NCBI RefSeq assembly: GCF_029269745.1
Contig: NZ_JARJHT010000002.1
Coordinates: 1,116,001 to 1,180,000, forward strand
Origin: Polluticoccus soli
GTDB taxonomy: Bacteria > Bacteroidota > Bacteroidia > Chitinophagales > Chitinophagaceae
Reading direction: 5' to 3'
Length of the DNA stretch: 64,000 bases
The translations under genes were made by a program, and so were the position numbers. Numbering within the stretch: the stretch's first letter is position 1; the number at the start of each line of letters is the position of its first letter. Of the stretch, positions 26,891-36,746 are shown in pieces. The notes under the pieces were generated by a model. The model was not told the origin of the DNA. It saw only the letters and a list, made by a program, of their open reading frames with translations, and did no database searches.

Positions 26891-28216
26891 TCACTGCATC
26901 ACACCTTTCATCCAGCCTGTTAACTTGTCGGCAAAGCCTTGATGAAAATTATCCTTCTTATAGGCTGCATCCATAAAATGCTTGTGCGCACTTGGCCAGT
27001 CAGGGTTACGGATCATTAGATGGTCTACATCCGCAATATTGAGATGCTCAGCATTGCCAGGATGCGTGCTGTTTACCGCACGAACAATCAGCTCGTGCTC
27101 CAACTCAGAACAGGCTACAAAATCGGCACCGCCAAATACTGATAGAACTTTTGCGTTTACATTGCTCCAACTCCTGGCCAGGTCAACGGAATCAAGCTGC
27201 TGCCAGAAACGCCAATGTCTGCCCCACATATGTTGCGCGCCAGGAGTGTATTCAAGTTCACTCGCAACCAAATCCTTGTACTCAGGGTTCTCATACAATT
27301 CTGCCGGTGATTTTTTTAGCCTGAAATATTCGTAGTAAACTTTTTGGATGAGCCTCGTCCGGTCTTCAGTTTCTGCATAACTCTTTCCATCGAGCGGCCA
27401 CTGCACTCTGTGCATCTCTAACAGAAATTCACTCCAGGGACGATACACTGTCGCAAATGCTATCACACCACGAGGCGAATGCTTTTCCGCAATTATTGGT
27501 GCGATCACGCCACCCATAGAATGCCCAAAAATGAACAGGTTATTCTTGTCGGCATATGGAAGGCGCTCCATAAATTGATAACCAGTTTCAAAGACCTGTA
27601 TGTCTGTTGCCAGATCTGCATCCATACAGGAAACACATCCATAGCTATCGCCGAGACCCGTTTTCTCTATTGTCACCACAGCAAATCCGTTGGAGATCCA
27701 GGTATTGATCAGTTTTCCATAACTGCCTTGTCCATAGCCTTCTACTGATCCACAATTATAACCGGGAATAAACAAGATCGCAGGCATAGATTGAGACCGT
27801 TTAGGCTTTCGCACAATAGTGCGCAGCTTGCAATTGCCCATTTGCGCCCAGCCATACACCACTTCTCCATTAGGCAGTGTATCAAAAGGCTTCATAACTG
27901 CAATCGATCTCTTCTCTCTTGTATTACTGCCGCGCTTAAACTTTACTACGACTTTATCGCCGGTTCGTATTTCACTCGCTACCCGGTTATAAGCGGACAC
28001 ATCAACGATCATCGTTCCATTTAATACCACGATGGTATCGCCTTTGCGCAAGCCCATTGTATGGATCGTGGAACCCGGTATAGCTGTATCGAGTGCCATA
28101 CCGCGTTCAGAAAAAGAACCATTAGCGCCCATCCATCCTTTGCGAACAGCCTCTTGTGCGATTGCTATGTTAGTTGCAAAAAGGAAAAGAATAACGAAAG
28201 AAAGCGTGCGTTTCAT
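26891..28216 (-). CDS. secreted alpha/beta hydrolase with N-terminal PDZ-like domain
   Basis: This 441-residue exported protein begins with a signal peptide (residues 1-20). Residues 22-105 look like a PDZ-like domain: AIPGSTIHTMGLRKGDTIVV and LNGTMIVDVSAYNRV are its core strands. The rest is an alpha/beta hydrolase with oxyanion segment FIPGYNCGS, nucleophile elbow FGHSMGGVIAP (near 229), and a plausible His in ADVDHLMIRNPDW near the end. A C-terminal His-containing loop (WGRHWRFW) is close to the active site by sequence. Such enzymes may be peptidases or esterases; the substrate is unknown. I start at the ATG at 28216. Confidence 0.82.
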   Translation of the reverse strand: MKRTLSFVILFLFATNIAIAQEAVRKGWMGANGSFSERGMALDTAIPGSTIHTMGLRKGDTIVVLNGTMIVDVSAYNRVASEIRTGDKVVVKFKRGSNTREKRSIAVMKPFDTLPNGEVVYGWAQMGNCKLRTIVRKPKRSQSMPAILFIPGYNCGSVEGYGQGSYGKLINTWISNGFAVVTIEKTGLGDSYGCVSCMDADLATDIQVFETGYQFMERLPYADKNNLFIFGHSMGGVIAPIIAEKHSPRGVIAFATVYRPWSEFLLEMHRVQWPLDGKSYAETEDRTRLIQKVYYEYFRLKKSPAELYENPEYKDLVASELEYTPGAQHMWGRHWRFWQQLDSVDLARSWSNVNAKVLSVFGGADFVACSELEHELIVRAVNSTHPGNAEHLNIADVDHLMIRNPDWPSAHKHFMDAAYKKDNFHQGFADKLTGWMKGVMQ

Positions 28217-28308
28217 GCGCGGTATTTTGCATGAAACTAAAAACAAGAAATGCCCCGTAAAAGCCAATGTGTCAAAATCACCCTGAAAATCACACTGACA
28301 TGTATAAC

Positions 28309-28707
28309 CTAGTCATACATGAATTTTTCCTTCTGAAACAGGTAAGAAATATCGCCAGAGGAACGATCATATCTGACACCGATATAAACGTCTTCTGTAA
28401 GTGAGAATTTCTCAGTTTTGGTAGCCGAACCATTCACTACCACTTTAAGCTTATGCTTACCTTCCTTTATCTCTTTGTGCACAATACCATCAGGCAGGCA
28501 AACCCCTAAAACATCATTGGTTGTTAATTGCTTATCGAGTATCTGCTCGTCGTCAATATAGATCTGGACCTTATCGTTTTCAAACTGGGTTTGCACGTCT
28601 ACACCTACATTATAGATTTTCTTAGCTTTCTTATTGCAGGACGCTAAAACATTAACTGCTGCAAGGCTTATAGCGATCAACACAATCGCGCATATGTTGC
28701 GTTTCAT
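28309..28707 (-). CDS. small lipoprotein
   Basis: This 132-residue protein has a lipoprotein signal (residues 5-22, lipobox VLASC with Cys near 24) and a mature part rich in beta strands. I recognise no family. It contains no transmembrane region beyond the signal. It is transcribed away from the gene at 28957 and lies 92 bases before the PDZ-hydrolase gene on the same strand. Confidence 0.65.
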   Translation of the reverse strand: MKRNICAIVLIAISLAAVNVLASCNKKAKKIYNVGVDVQTQFENDKVQIYIDDEQILDKQLTTNDVLGVCLPDGIVHKEIKEGKHKLKVVVNGSATKTEKFSLTEDVYIGVRYDRSSGDISYLFQKEKFMYD

Positions 28708-28956
28708 AAAGAACAGATTTCGAATAAAGTTACCGTAGTAACGTCAAATAATTACGTTCTATTGTAGAGTTTTCGATGCAGATCATAACTAATTGGATAT
28801 AAAAAAGCTGGTTGATTTCAGGCAAAGTTTTTCGAAAGGTTTTGCAAGATATTGCCGGCAAAACTACCTAAGACTCGAACGCCAAGCTAACTTGCTTTAA
28901 GCAACGAAGCATGCTTTCAGTATGTCTTCAAAACGAGAACAAACCAAAACCCAATC
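28708..28956. other. intergenic region between divergent genes
   Basis: This 249-base stretch separates the lipoprotein gene and the outer-membrane-like gene. It must hold promoters for both. A 7-base inverted repeat GTTTTGC/GCAAAAC lies near 28839-28867. I found no exact TAnnTTTG box or other known element. Confidence 0.3.
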
Positions 28957-29772
28957 ATGAAAACCATAAAAGCCGCCAACATTACTTTACTGATCATATT
29001 AGCAGGCTTAGCTTTCCGCTCAACCGCTCAACAGACAGCTGCAGACCCGCAAGCAGTGGCAAATAAACTATCAAACCCCGTAGCCAACATGATCAGCGTA
29101 CCCCTTCAACACAATTCTGATTACGGTATCGGGCGCCATAACGGCTCAAAATACCAGGTAAACTTTCAGCCAGTGATACCGTTTGCTTTGAATAAGAAGC
29201 TCAATTTGATCACACGATGGATCATACCCGTGGTAGACCAGCGCGACGTAGTTGCAGATCATACCAGCGAGTTCGGGCTTAGCGATGCCACGATCAGCTT
29301 TTTCTTTTCCCCTTCAACACCCAAAAAAAGCGGTATCATTTGGGGAGCAGGGCCAGCTTTTCTGGTGCCCATCGGCACCGATGATCTGCTAAGCACACGG
29401 AAGTGGGCAGCAGGCCCAACCTTGCTACTATTGCGACAAGCCAATGGCCTTACTTATGGATTTCTAACCAACCAGCTTTGGTCATTTGCCGGAGATGATA
29501 ACAGAAGCGATGTCAATCAATTATTCTTTCAACCCTTTTTTGCAAAAAACTGGAAAAGTGGCGCAGGTGTTACGCTCAACTCCGAAATGACTTTCAATTG
29601 GGAATCAGAGACAACGTCCATCTTCATTAATCCAATTGCTTCTGCAGTCACGAAGCTTGGCAATCAACCTGTACAGCTGGCAGTAGGTCCACGCATGCCG
29701 GTTGCCGGGAGCAAAGAAAGCAGGCCTGACTTTGGTTTAAGAGCAGTCTTTACCCTGGTCTTTGCTAATTAG
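28957..29772 (+). CDS. outer membrane protein of the family often annotated neuromedin U-like
   Basis: This 271-residue protein has a signal peptide (residues 1-24) and a mature region of alternating hydrophobic strands, as in small outer membrane beta-barrels. It closely follows a family that is often misnamed neuromedin U: NMISVPLQHNSDYGIG, NFQPVIPFALNKKLNLITR, GPAFLVPIGTDDLLSTRKWA and GPTLLLLRQANGLTYGFLTN are its usual blocks. The name has no functional meaning in bacteria. The last residues, FTLVFAN, fit an outer membrane terminal strand. The next gene starts 88 bases downstream. Confidence 0.75.
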   Translation: MKTIKAANITLLIILAGLAFRSTAQQTAADPQAVANKLSNPVANMISVPLQHNSDYGIGRHNGSKYQVNFQPVIPFALNKKLNLITRWIIPVVDQRDVVADHTSEFGLSDATISFFFSPSTPKKSGIIWGAGPAFLVPIGTDDLLSTRKWAAGPTLLLLRQANGLTYGFLTNQLWSFAGDDNRSDVNQLFFQPFFAKNWKSGAGVTLNSEMTFNWESETTSIFINPIASAVTKLGNQPVQLAVGPRMPVAGSKESRPDFGLRAVFTLVFAN

Positions 29773-29860
29773 TGTGATTGGCATAGCATGTAGGGTAACA
29801 ATTCACTGCTGCTTCAGGGCATTGAATTTGTGTCTAGCTTTACACAGCAACAATACCGTT

Positions 29861-30601
29861 ATGAAAACATTCTTCCTTCTGCCACTGTTTTTGATAGTTG
29901 CCTGTACAACCGGCGCACAACTGCACACCGACGAATTTCCAGTTGAAAAAGGCAAACTTAAGATAACACCGGTTCAGCATGCTTCGTTGGTATTACAATG
30001 GAAAGGCAGAACGATCTATGTGGACCCGGCCGGGGGTGCAGAACGTTACCAAAGTCTTCCCAAACCTGAGATCATTCTGATCACAGATATCCATAGCGAC
30101 CATATGGATAAGAAAACGCTGGACGGTTTGAAAAAAGACAAAGCAGTTTTTATTGTTCCCCAGGCAGTAGCCGATTCCTTAAAACCATTGTACACCAACA
30201 AAATGATCATTATGAAAAACGGTGAAAGCGTGACCGAACAAGAGGTTGGCTTTACCGCCATACCTATGTACAATCTTCCTGAAACCGCAGATTCACGTCA
30301 TCCCAAGGGCCGCGGAAATGGTTACGTTATAAATATCAGCGGCAAGAACGTGTACATTTCGGGCGACACAGAGGACACACCAGAGATGCGTGCATTAAGA
30401 AATATAGACATCGCGTTTGTGTGCATGAATCTGCCTTATACCATGGATGTGAACCAGGCAGCCAGCGCAGTGCTGGAGTTTAAACCGGGTAACGTTTATC
30501 CCTACCACCATCGTGGCCAGGATATCAATGAGTTTAAACGGCTGGTGAACGAAAAGAATAATGACATTAACGTAAGACTTCGGGATTGGTATCCTGAATA
30601 G
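29861..30601 (+). CDS. MBL-fold metallo-hydrolase (UlaG-like), exported
   Basis: This 246-residue protein has an export signal with a possible lipobox (LIVAC, Cys near 14). It shows the metallo-beta-lactamase fold of the UlaG type: HASLVLQWKGRTIYVDPAGG (near 31-50), metal site TDIHSDHMD (near 72) with HxxDH-like ligands, SGDTEDTPEM (near 166) and YHHRGQD near the end. UlaG-like enzymes cleave lactones or phosphodiesters; the substrate here is unknown. I start at the ATG at 29861, because an upstream in-frame ATG at 29762 lies inside the previous gene and would give no signal peptide. Confidence 0.83.
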   Translation: MKTFFLLPLFLIVACTTGAQLHTDEFPVEKGKLKITPVQHASLVLQWKGRTIYVDPAGGAERYQSLPKPEIILITDIHSDHMDKKTLDGLKKDKAVFIVPQAVADSLKPLYTNKMIIMKNGESVTEQEVGFTAIPMYNLPETADSRHPKGRGNGYVINISGKNVYISGDTEDTPEMRALRNIDIAFVCMNLPYTMDVNQAASAVLEFKPGNVYPYHHRGQDINEFKRLVNEKNNDINVRLRDWYPE

Positions 30602-30687
30602 ACAACTTGCAACGCCGTCGTGACCGTCAGTAACAAAGCAACTGTAACGGTACAATTTTTATCTCTAGTCTTTGAAAATCTGCACTT

Positions 30688-31188
30688 ATGGCAAAAGCCG
30701 CTAAACACAGCCTTACTAAGAAAACACGCATTGGCCTGGACCCTAACAAGTCGAAGGCACTAGCTGAAAAATTGAATTTACTTCTCTCTAATTACCAGGT
30801 ATTTTATATCAACACAAGAGGATTTCACTGGAATATTTCGGGTGAAAAGTTCTTTGAACTGCATGTAAAATTCGAACAACTCTACAACGACCTGGCCACT
30901 AAAATAGACGAAGTAGCAGAGCGCATTGTAACGTTGGGTTATCCACCCATACATTCATTCTCTGGTTATCTGAAGAATTCACAGATCAAGGAGGAAACCA
31001 ACATCACTGAAGGTAAAATCTGCGTGCGCATGATCGTTGACAGCATGCAAACTATTCTCGACAGCCAGCGGGAGATCCTTCACCTTTCTGCGGAGCTGGA
31101 TGATGAGGGCACCAACTCGCTGGTAAGCGATTATATACGCGAGCAGGAAAAACTGCTGTGGATGTATTCGGCCTATCTCGGTGCTTAA
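30688..31188 (+). CDS. dps: Dps-like DNA-binding ferritin
   Basis: This 166-residue protein matches Dps, which oxidises and stores iron in a 12-mer and shields DNA during starvation or peroxide stress. The ferroxidase-site helices contain NTRGFHWNISG (near 46) and HVKFEQLYNDLATKIDEVAERI (near 59-80), with His, Asp and Glu ligands. A basic N-terminal tail (AKAAKHSLTKKTR) may bind DNA. Its stop overlaps the stop of the convergent FAD enzyme gene by four bases. Confidence 0.93.
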   Translation: MAKAAKHSLTKKTRIGLDPNKSKALAEKLNLLLSNYQVFYINTRGFHWNISGEKFFELHVKFEQLYNDLATKIDEVAERIVTLGYPPIHSFSGYLKNSQIKEETNITEGKICVRMIVDSMQTILDSQREILHLSAELDDEGTNSLVSDYIREQEKLLWMYSAYLGA

Positions 31189-32741
31189 GACAAGTGATTG
31201 ATCGCAGACTCTACGCAGCGCTCTCCGTCGATGGCAGCGCTAACGATACCCCCTGCATACCCGGCGCCTTCCGCGCATGGGTAAAGACCTTTTATTTGCG
31301 TGTGCTGAAGAGTGTCTTTATCGCGAGGTATGCGCACCGGTGAGCTTGTTCTGGATTCAGTCGCCACCAGCAGCGCATCATTGGTAAAATAACCACGCAT
31401 TTTCTTGCCAAAGTCAACAACAGCTTTTCTTAAAGCCTCGCTTACCTCTTTAGGCAGTACATCTTTGATTGCTGCGCTGTGCACGCCCGGCAAGTAAGAA
31501 CAGTTTGGTAGCGTCGACGATATTTTTCCATCTACAAAATCGCCCATACGCTGAGCTGGCGCGACCAGTTTGCCGCCACCAATAGCAAAAGCTTTTTGTT
31601 CTACCATTTGCTGGTATTGTATGCCGGCCAATGGGCCCGTAAAACCGTATGCGGCATAGTCACGCTCATCTACGGCAACCACAGTACCGGAGTTGGCATA
31701 TGGATTATTCCGCTTGGATGGCGACCAGCCATTTACCACTACTTCACCCGGTGCAGTTGCAGCCGGAGCAATGATACCTCCGGGGCACATACAGAACGAG
31801 AATACTCCCCTGCCATACTCCTGGGCAACGACAGAATAGCTTGCCGGCGGCAGATAGTCGCCGCGTAAATCGCAATGATATTGGATCTTATCTATCAACT
31901 GTTGCGGATGCTCTATACGTACGCCAAGTGCAAAAGGCTTTGCTTCTATTTCGATCTTCTTGTAGTGCAACAATGCGAATATATCGCGTGCTGAGTGGCC
32001 CGTTGCCAATACTACCACGCGGGTTGGGATCGTCTCGCCATCAACCGTTTTTACCCCTGCTATCGCATCTCCGTCCAAAAGAATATCGGTCAGCTTTTTT
32101 TCAAATAACACTTCGCCACCACAGGCTATCACCTGCTCACGCATAGCAGTGATAATGTGTGGGAGTTTATTCGTTCCTATATGCGGATGCGCTTCATACA
32201 ATATCCGTTCATCCGCACCAAAGTGATGGAACAGTTGCAGTATGCGTTGCACATTGCCACGTTTAGTAGAACGGGTATATAGTTTACCATCGCTATAAGT
32301 ACCGGCCCCACCTTCGCCAAAGCAGTAGTTGGATTCGGCATTTACGATACCTTCTTTATTCATTGCTGCCAGGTCACGGCGGCGGCGGCGTACATCTTTA
32401 CCTCGCTCCAACACTATGGGTTTATATCCAAGTGATATAGCTCTCAACGCCCCAAACAAACCTGCCGGACCAGCACCTACAATCACAATGTGCGGCGCAT
32501 TCGTCACGTCACGCAGTTGCGGATCAAATGCTGTTCGTTCCTCTACTTTTTCGTCAATGAACACCTCCAATTGCATAACAACCTTAGGCTGTCTGCTACG
32601 GGAATCGATAGAACGTTTTTGAATGGAATAACCTGTAACACGTTTGGCTTGCACACCTGCGTCTGCAGCAGCGGCGCGTTTTACCAGTGTGGCGTCTGAG
32701 GCCTCCATCGGAGGCAGGGAAATGGAAACTGTCTTTCTCAT
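31185..32741 (-). CDS. FAD-dependent oxidoreductase (COG2509-like)
   Basis: This 518-residue flavoprotein has an N-terminal domain (residues 1-85) of unknown function, then an FAD-binding Rossmann motif VIVGAGPAGLFGALRA (near 90-105), and a C-terminal FAD-contact motif GLYPCAEGAGYAGGIVSAAI (near 485). The arrangement fits the uncharacterised FAD-dependent dehydrogenase family COG2509, found across many bacteria. The substrate and electron acceptor are unknown. It is likely cytosolic. Confidence 0.85.
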   Translation of the reverse strand: MRKTVSISLPPMEASDATLVKRAAAADAGVQAKRVTGYSIQKRSIDSRSRQPKVVMQLEVFIDEKVEERTAFDPQLRDVTNAPHIVIVGAGPAGLFGALRAISLGYKPIVLERGKDVRRRRRDLAAMNKEGIVNAESNYCFGEGGAGTYSDGKLYTRSTKRGNVQRILQLFHHFGADERILYEAHPHIGTNKLPHIITAMREQVIACGGEVLFEKKLTDILLDGDAIAGVKTVDGETIPTRVVVLATGHSARDIFALLHYKKIEIEAKPFALGVRIEHPQQLIDKIQYHCDLRGDYLPPASYSVVAQEYGRGVFSFCMCPGGIIAPAATAPGEVVVNGWSPSKRNNPYANSGTVVAVDERDYAAYGFTGPLAGIQYQQMVEQKAFAIGGGKLVAPAQRMGDFVDGKISSTLPNCSYLPGVHSAAIKDVLPKEVSEALRKAVVDFGKKMRGYFTNDALLVATESRTSSPVRIPRDKDTLQHTQIKGLYPCAEGAGYAGGIVSAAIDGERCVESAINHLS

Positions 32742-32789
32742 CTGCGTTAGGTTTTTATCCTAAAAAGCGGACTGTTATTTCATAAAGAT

Positions 32790-32814
32790 GTGCCGACTAA
32801 GTTGTAGTCGGCAC
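32790..32814 (-). terminator. hairpin after the DsbD-like gene
   Basis: A 9-base-pair stem (32790-32798 with 32806-32814) lies between the DsbD-like stop and the next start on the minus strand. Only a weak T-run follows, so it may terminate or attenuate transcription. Confidence 0.45.
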
Positions 32815-32820
32815 CAAATA

Positions 32821-34938
32821 TTATTTTACTGAAGCTGCATATTTTTCTTTCACCCTATCCAGGTGTTTTACAAACTTCTGAACGTCTGGGTCGTAAGGAT
32901 AACCTTCCTCAGCCAGCTTGTTACCATTCTCATCGATAAAGAAATAGAACGGCTGAGAATTCGAATTAAACTTAGCGGCCTGCAGGTCTTCATTCCTATC
33001 GCCTACAGTAACCACATCTGCCTGCAATGCTTGCGAATAATATTGCTCTTTAGCCGGCAGGTCTTTCTTATCGTAATCACAATACAACGATGCTACGATA
33101 AAGTCATTCTTTAATCTCTGCGCAACTTCTGGTTTAGACCATACCTGTGATTCCATCTTACGGCAGTTCACACAGTTGATGCCGGTAAAGTCGAGCATAA
33201 TTGGTTTCTTCAGGATCTTAGCCGCTGCAATTGCCTCTTCATATTCAAAATATGTAACCAGCCCGAGGTTCTTCACCACCGGAGGCTCGTAAATGCGCAT
33301 TTCCTCAACATACTTTACCGGAGCTACACCATTGTCGCTGTGAGTACTGGCGTCTCCATGGCTTGCACCGGAACCGCCAGCGCCAATTACAAAGTCCTGG
33401 GTTCCCATAGGCGGTACAAACTGGCTCATACCGTTAAGCGGCGCCCCCCACATACCAGGGAACAGGTATAATGCAAACGTAAAACTGCATATCGCGAGAA
33501 ACAAACGGAAGATCGAAACGTATTCCTGTCCGTAAATATTTTTGGGGGTAGCGTCATCGTGCGACAGCTTCAGTCTGCCCAGCAAGTAGAAGCCTAACAG
33601 TATTGCTAGCACAATCCAGATCGCAATAAATATCTCCCGGTCCAGCAAACGCCAGCCCATGGCGAGGTCGGCATTCGAGAGGAATTTCAGCGCCAGCATT
33701 AGCTCAAGGAAACCGAGCACAACCTTTACCTGGTTTAGCCATCCACCCGAAGCCGCCATTTTATTAAGCAAACCCGGGAAGATCGCGAAGATGGCAAACG
33801 GCATAGCAAGGCCGATAGAGAAACCAAACATGCCTAACATAGGCCCTGCAATACCACCTTTACCTGCTATTACCAACAGAGGACCAACGATGGGCCCCGT
33901 GCAAGAGAAAGACACGATCACAAGCGTCAGCGCCATGAAGAAGATACCTCCAAAGCTGCTCAATCCAGCCTTCGAATCTGTCGTACTGGTCCACGAAGAA
34001 GGAAGTGTGATCTCAAATGCTCCAAGGAACGAAATACCGAAGATGACAAAAATGATAAAGAAGAAAAGATTCGCGATCCAGTTGGTCGATAGATTATTCA
34101 ATGCATTACCACCAAACATCACCGATATCAATACACCTAGTATCGTAAAGATGATGATGATCGACAGCGAATAGTAGATGGCATTCCTGATACCTTCTGC
34201 ACGTGTCTTGCTACGCTTTGTGAAAAAGCTCACGGTTATGGGTATCATAGAATACACACAAGGTGTCAGCACCGCAGCGAAACCGCCTGCAAGGGCCATG
34301 AAGAATAACCACAGCAGCGATTTTTTTTCTTCTTTAGGTGCATCATCTGCGCTAGCACCCTCAACCACCGCTTTATGGGTTGTATTCATCCCAGCTGCGG
34401 GCGTAATTGCAGCACCTATTAGAGAATCCGCCTTAGCGGTATCTGCACTTACCGTATCTGTGCCGGATGCCAGTTCCGGATCATTGATCGTAAAGGTGAA
34501 GCTCTTGGTTTTAGGAGGTAAGCAACCCTGCTCATTGCACGTCATGTAGCTATACTTACCGGTTATCTTACCATTAGCAGTAATTGTTGCCGGCTGTATA
34601 TAATCTACCTTTTTGAAATAGTGTACAGTGCCGATATCCTCAATGGTCTCGTCTATACGCTGTCCTTTTTCGGTAACCTTGCCGTTTAGCTTAAAGTTCT
34701 CACCTTTGGTAAAATTGAATTCAGGTGGCGGGAAACTTCCATCTCCACCGGGATCAAGCGAATAGATATGATACCCGTTCTTTACATTCACATGGAATAT
34801 GAGATCATATTCATTCCCCTTCTTTTTCTTAGCCTCGAATTTCCATTCTGATGGATCTTCAATGATCTGGGCGTTAACCGTCCATGATATGAAGAAGCTA
34901 AGCGCTACAAGTAGCGCCGTTCTGAAGTGTGTGACCAT
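32821..34938 (-). CDS. DsbD-like thiol:disulfide interchange protein
   Basis: This 705-residue membrane protein passes electrons from cytosolic thioredoxin to the periplasm. It has a signal peptide (residues 1-23), a DsbD-alpha-like N-terminal domain with a Cys pair in MTCNEQGCLPP (near 131-141), about eight membrane helices (210-500) with key Cys in TPCVYSMIP and SFSCTGPIVG, and a C-terminal thioredoxin domain with LDFTGINCVNCRKM (CVNC near 585). All three Cys relay pairs are present, so it should be active. The partner receivers in the envelope are unknown. No cytochrome c biogenesis genes flank it. Confidence 0.9.
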   Translation of the reverse strand: MVTHFRTALLVALSFFISWTVNAQIIEDPSEWKFEAKKKKGNEYDLIFHVNVKNGYHIYSLDPGGDGSFPPPEFNFTKGENFKLNGKVTEKGQRIDETIEDIGTVHYFKKVDYIQPATITANGKITGKYSYMTCNEQGCLPPKTKSFTFTINDPELASGTDTVSADTAKADSLIGAAITPAAGMNTTHKAVVEGASADDAPKEEKKSLLWLFFMALAGGFAAVLTPCVYSMIPITVSFFTKRSKTRAEGIRNAIYYSLSIIIIFTILGVLISVMFGGNALNNLSTNWIANLFFFIIFVIFGISFLGAFEITLPSSWTSTTDSKAGLSSFGGIFFMALTLVIVSFSCTGPIVGPLLVIAGKGGIAGPMLGMFGFSIGLAMPFAIFAIFPGLLNKMAASGGWLNQVKVVLGFLELMLALKFLSNADLAMGWRLLDREIFIAIWIVLAILLGFYLLGRLKLSHDDATPKNIYGQEYVSIFRLFLAICSFTFALYLFPGMWGAPLNGMSQFVPPMGTQDFVIGAGGSGASHGDASTHSDNGVAPVKYVEEMRIYEPPVVKNLGLVTYFEYEEAIAAAKILKKPIMLDFTGINCVNCRKMESQVWSKPEVAQRLKNDFIVASLYCDYDKKDLPAKEQYYSQALQADVVTVGDRNEDLQAAKFNSNSQPFYFFIDENGNKLAEEGYPYDPDVQKFVKHLDRVKEKYAASVK

Positions 34939-35030
34939 TGCTGTAAAGATTCTTTTCTTAAGTAAAGAAACCCAAGATATTGTTTTTCGTTTGGTTCTCT
35001 TAGTGACTTTAAGATAATTTTAGCTTACGC

Positions 35031-35723
35031 TTAGTTCATATGCGTGAACGCCTGCAATATCGCGCGACCGTCGATATTACTTAATTCTCCACTGCAAGCA
35101 CGCTCAGGATGTGGCATCATACCAAACACGTTACGGCTTTCATTGCAGATACCGGCGATATTATTAGTAGCACCGTTGGGATTTGAACCAATGTGCACCT
35201 CGCCTTGCTCATCGCAATAGCGGAAAACTATCTGGTTATTCTTGTTCAGCTTGTCGAGAGTGGCGGCATCAGCATAATACCTGCCTTCGCCATGCGCTAC
35301 CGGTATTTGTAGAATGTTTTTTCCTACGCTTTTGCCAACCATGTTCTGGTCGTTCTCAGATTTGATGTAAACGTTTTTGCAAACGAACTTCTGATGGTCG
35401 TTCTGCAGAAGAACACCCGGCAGCAATCCTGCCTCGCACAGTATCTGGAAGCCATTGCACACACCAAGCACCTTGCCACCTTCGTTAGCAAACTTGATTA
35501 CCTGCTCCATCATCGGGCTAAAACGGGCGAGCGCTCCGCAACGCAAGTAGTCTCCATAAGAAAAACCACCCGGTAATACGATACAGTCATCTTTGGTAAA
35601 CATGCTCAGGTCGTTGTCTTTGTGCCAGAGCATCACTACTTCCTGTCCAAGATCATCCTGTAATGCATGCATCATATCCCTGTCGCAGTTTGAGCCGGGA
35701 AATACAATAACTCCAAATTTCAT
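35031..35723 (-). CDS. purQ: phosphoribosylformylglycinamidine synthase subunit PurQ
   Basis: This 230-residue class I glutamine amidotransferase supplies ammonia for the fourth step of purine synthesis. The nucleophile Cys sits in GVCNGFQILCEAG (near 91), with the catalytic His and Glu in MMPHPERACSGE (near 203). The N-terminal block KFGVIVFPGSNCDRDMMHAL is typical of PurQ. It works with the separate PurL and PurS subunits in this class, which are not in the window. Confidence 0.95.
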   Translation of the reverse strand: MKFGVIVFPGSNCDRDMMHALQDDLGQEVVMLWHKDNDLSMFTKDDCIVLPGGFSYGDYLRCGALARFSPMMEQVIKFANEGGKVLGVCNGFQILCEAGLLPGVLLQNDHQKFVCKNVYIKSENDQNMVGKSVGKNILQIPVAHGEGRYYADAATLDKLNKNNQIVFRYCDEQGEVHIGSNPNGATNNIAGICNESRNVFGMMPHPERACSGELSNIDGRAILQAFTHMN

Positions 35724-35739
35724 TATAAAAAGTGTTCTG

Positions 35740-36726
35740 TTAATAGTTATATGCCACCTGGCATATGATTATAAATAGCAGAGAGAAGTAAAATGTAAAA
35801 TTACTAAACCGTTTGCTTTTTTCAAGACTTAATGGCTGTGCAACGATCAAACTCAATGCTGGCATCATTATCAGCCATCCATTTTTTATTGTCGCGTCAG
35901 TTGCGCCTGATGCCACCACCGATAACAAAAAGGCCACTGAGATCATTACCCAACTACGACGCAGGAACACAGCAGAGCGCTGCATTTGCCCTTGCATTAC
36001 GTACAAACCCAGTATTAGCAGCACTACCAACCCAACAATCACCGTGACAGCATAAAACCCTGCTTTGAAATGCGCTGGTATTGCGAACCCGGTATGGGGC
36101 CAAAGTTTAATAGCTGGAAATCTATCTATAATAAAAAGAACACCTGCAAAAAAATACAAAGGTGTCAGGTACCCCATCAGGCTAACTATCCATTCTCCTG
36201 CGTTAAAACTGCGCAACAGGATGAGTGTGGCAAACAGTAAAATAAGAAATACAGCTGCAGGGAAATGAACAATAGCTGCACATGACAGCAAAAAACCTGC
36301 GTTATATATCTGTTTGCGGGGTTGATTTGTCTGGTGAAACGAGAGCAAAGCATAAAAAGCCCCTATTAAAAACCAATTATGCACCAGTGCCTCGCTAAAA
36401 TAACTGAATGATGGATGAAGCGATGTCAGCAATATATAAGCAAACGCTACGAGATAAGTGGGTCGGCCAAACAATCTGTACCTTACCGTAATAGCATTTA
36501 GCAATAATGCCTGCCCGAATATCATGATGACCGCGAACATAGTATAACCAAAAGCACTGCGGCCTGTAAGTACATCAAAAATGTTTAATACGCCTTCATA
36601 AAACACGTGGTCCGCCGTCACGGCCGGCAATTGTGGTACCGCCAATGCCTGCAATTTCACCAATAAGGTGAAAATAAACAGAATGAGTACCGTATAGGGA
36701 CTATTATTCCTAAAAAGATGGAGCAC
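35740..36726 (-). CDS. DUF6427 multi-pass membrane protein
   Basis: This protein, about 328 residues long from the GTG start at 36726, has around ten predicted membrane helices. It matches the DUF6427 family, seen only in Bacteroidota, with the typical start LFRNNSPYTVLILFIFTLL. The function is unknown. I chose the GTG because an ATG further upstream (36843) lies inside the preceding gene and would add a polar stretch unlike the family. It lies 20 bases after that gene, so both are probably cotranscribed, and purQ follows 16 bases downstream, possibly on the same message. Confidence 0.7.
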   Translation of the reverse strand: MLHLFRNNSPYTVLILFIFTLLVKLQALAVPQLPAVTADHVFYEGVLNIFDVLTGRSAFGYTMFAVIMIFGQALLLNAITVRYRLFGRPTYLVAFAYILLTSLHPSFSYFSEALVHNWFLIGAFYALLSFHQTNQPRKQIYNAGFLLSCAAIVHFPAAVFLILLFATLILLRSFNAGEWIVSLMGYLTPLYFFAGVLFIIDRFPAIKLWPHTGFAIPAHFKAGFYAVTVIVGLVVLLILGLYVMQGQMQRSAVFLRRSWVMISVAFLLSVVASGATDATIKNGWLIMMPALSLIVAQPLSLEKSKRFSNFTFYFSLLFIIICQVAYNY

Positions 36727-36746
36727 TGGCAGCTTTGATTTGGGCG

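Noticed and set aside
29762-29860. Upstream start for the MBL-fold gene
   Set aside because: It begins inside the previous gene and would bury the export signal within the protein.
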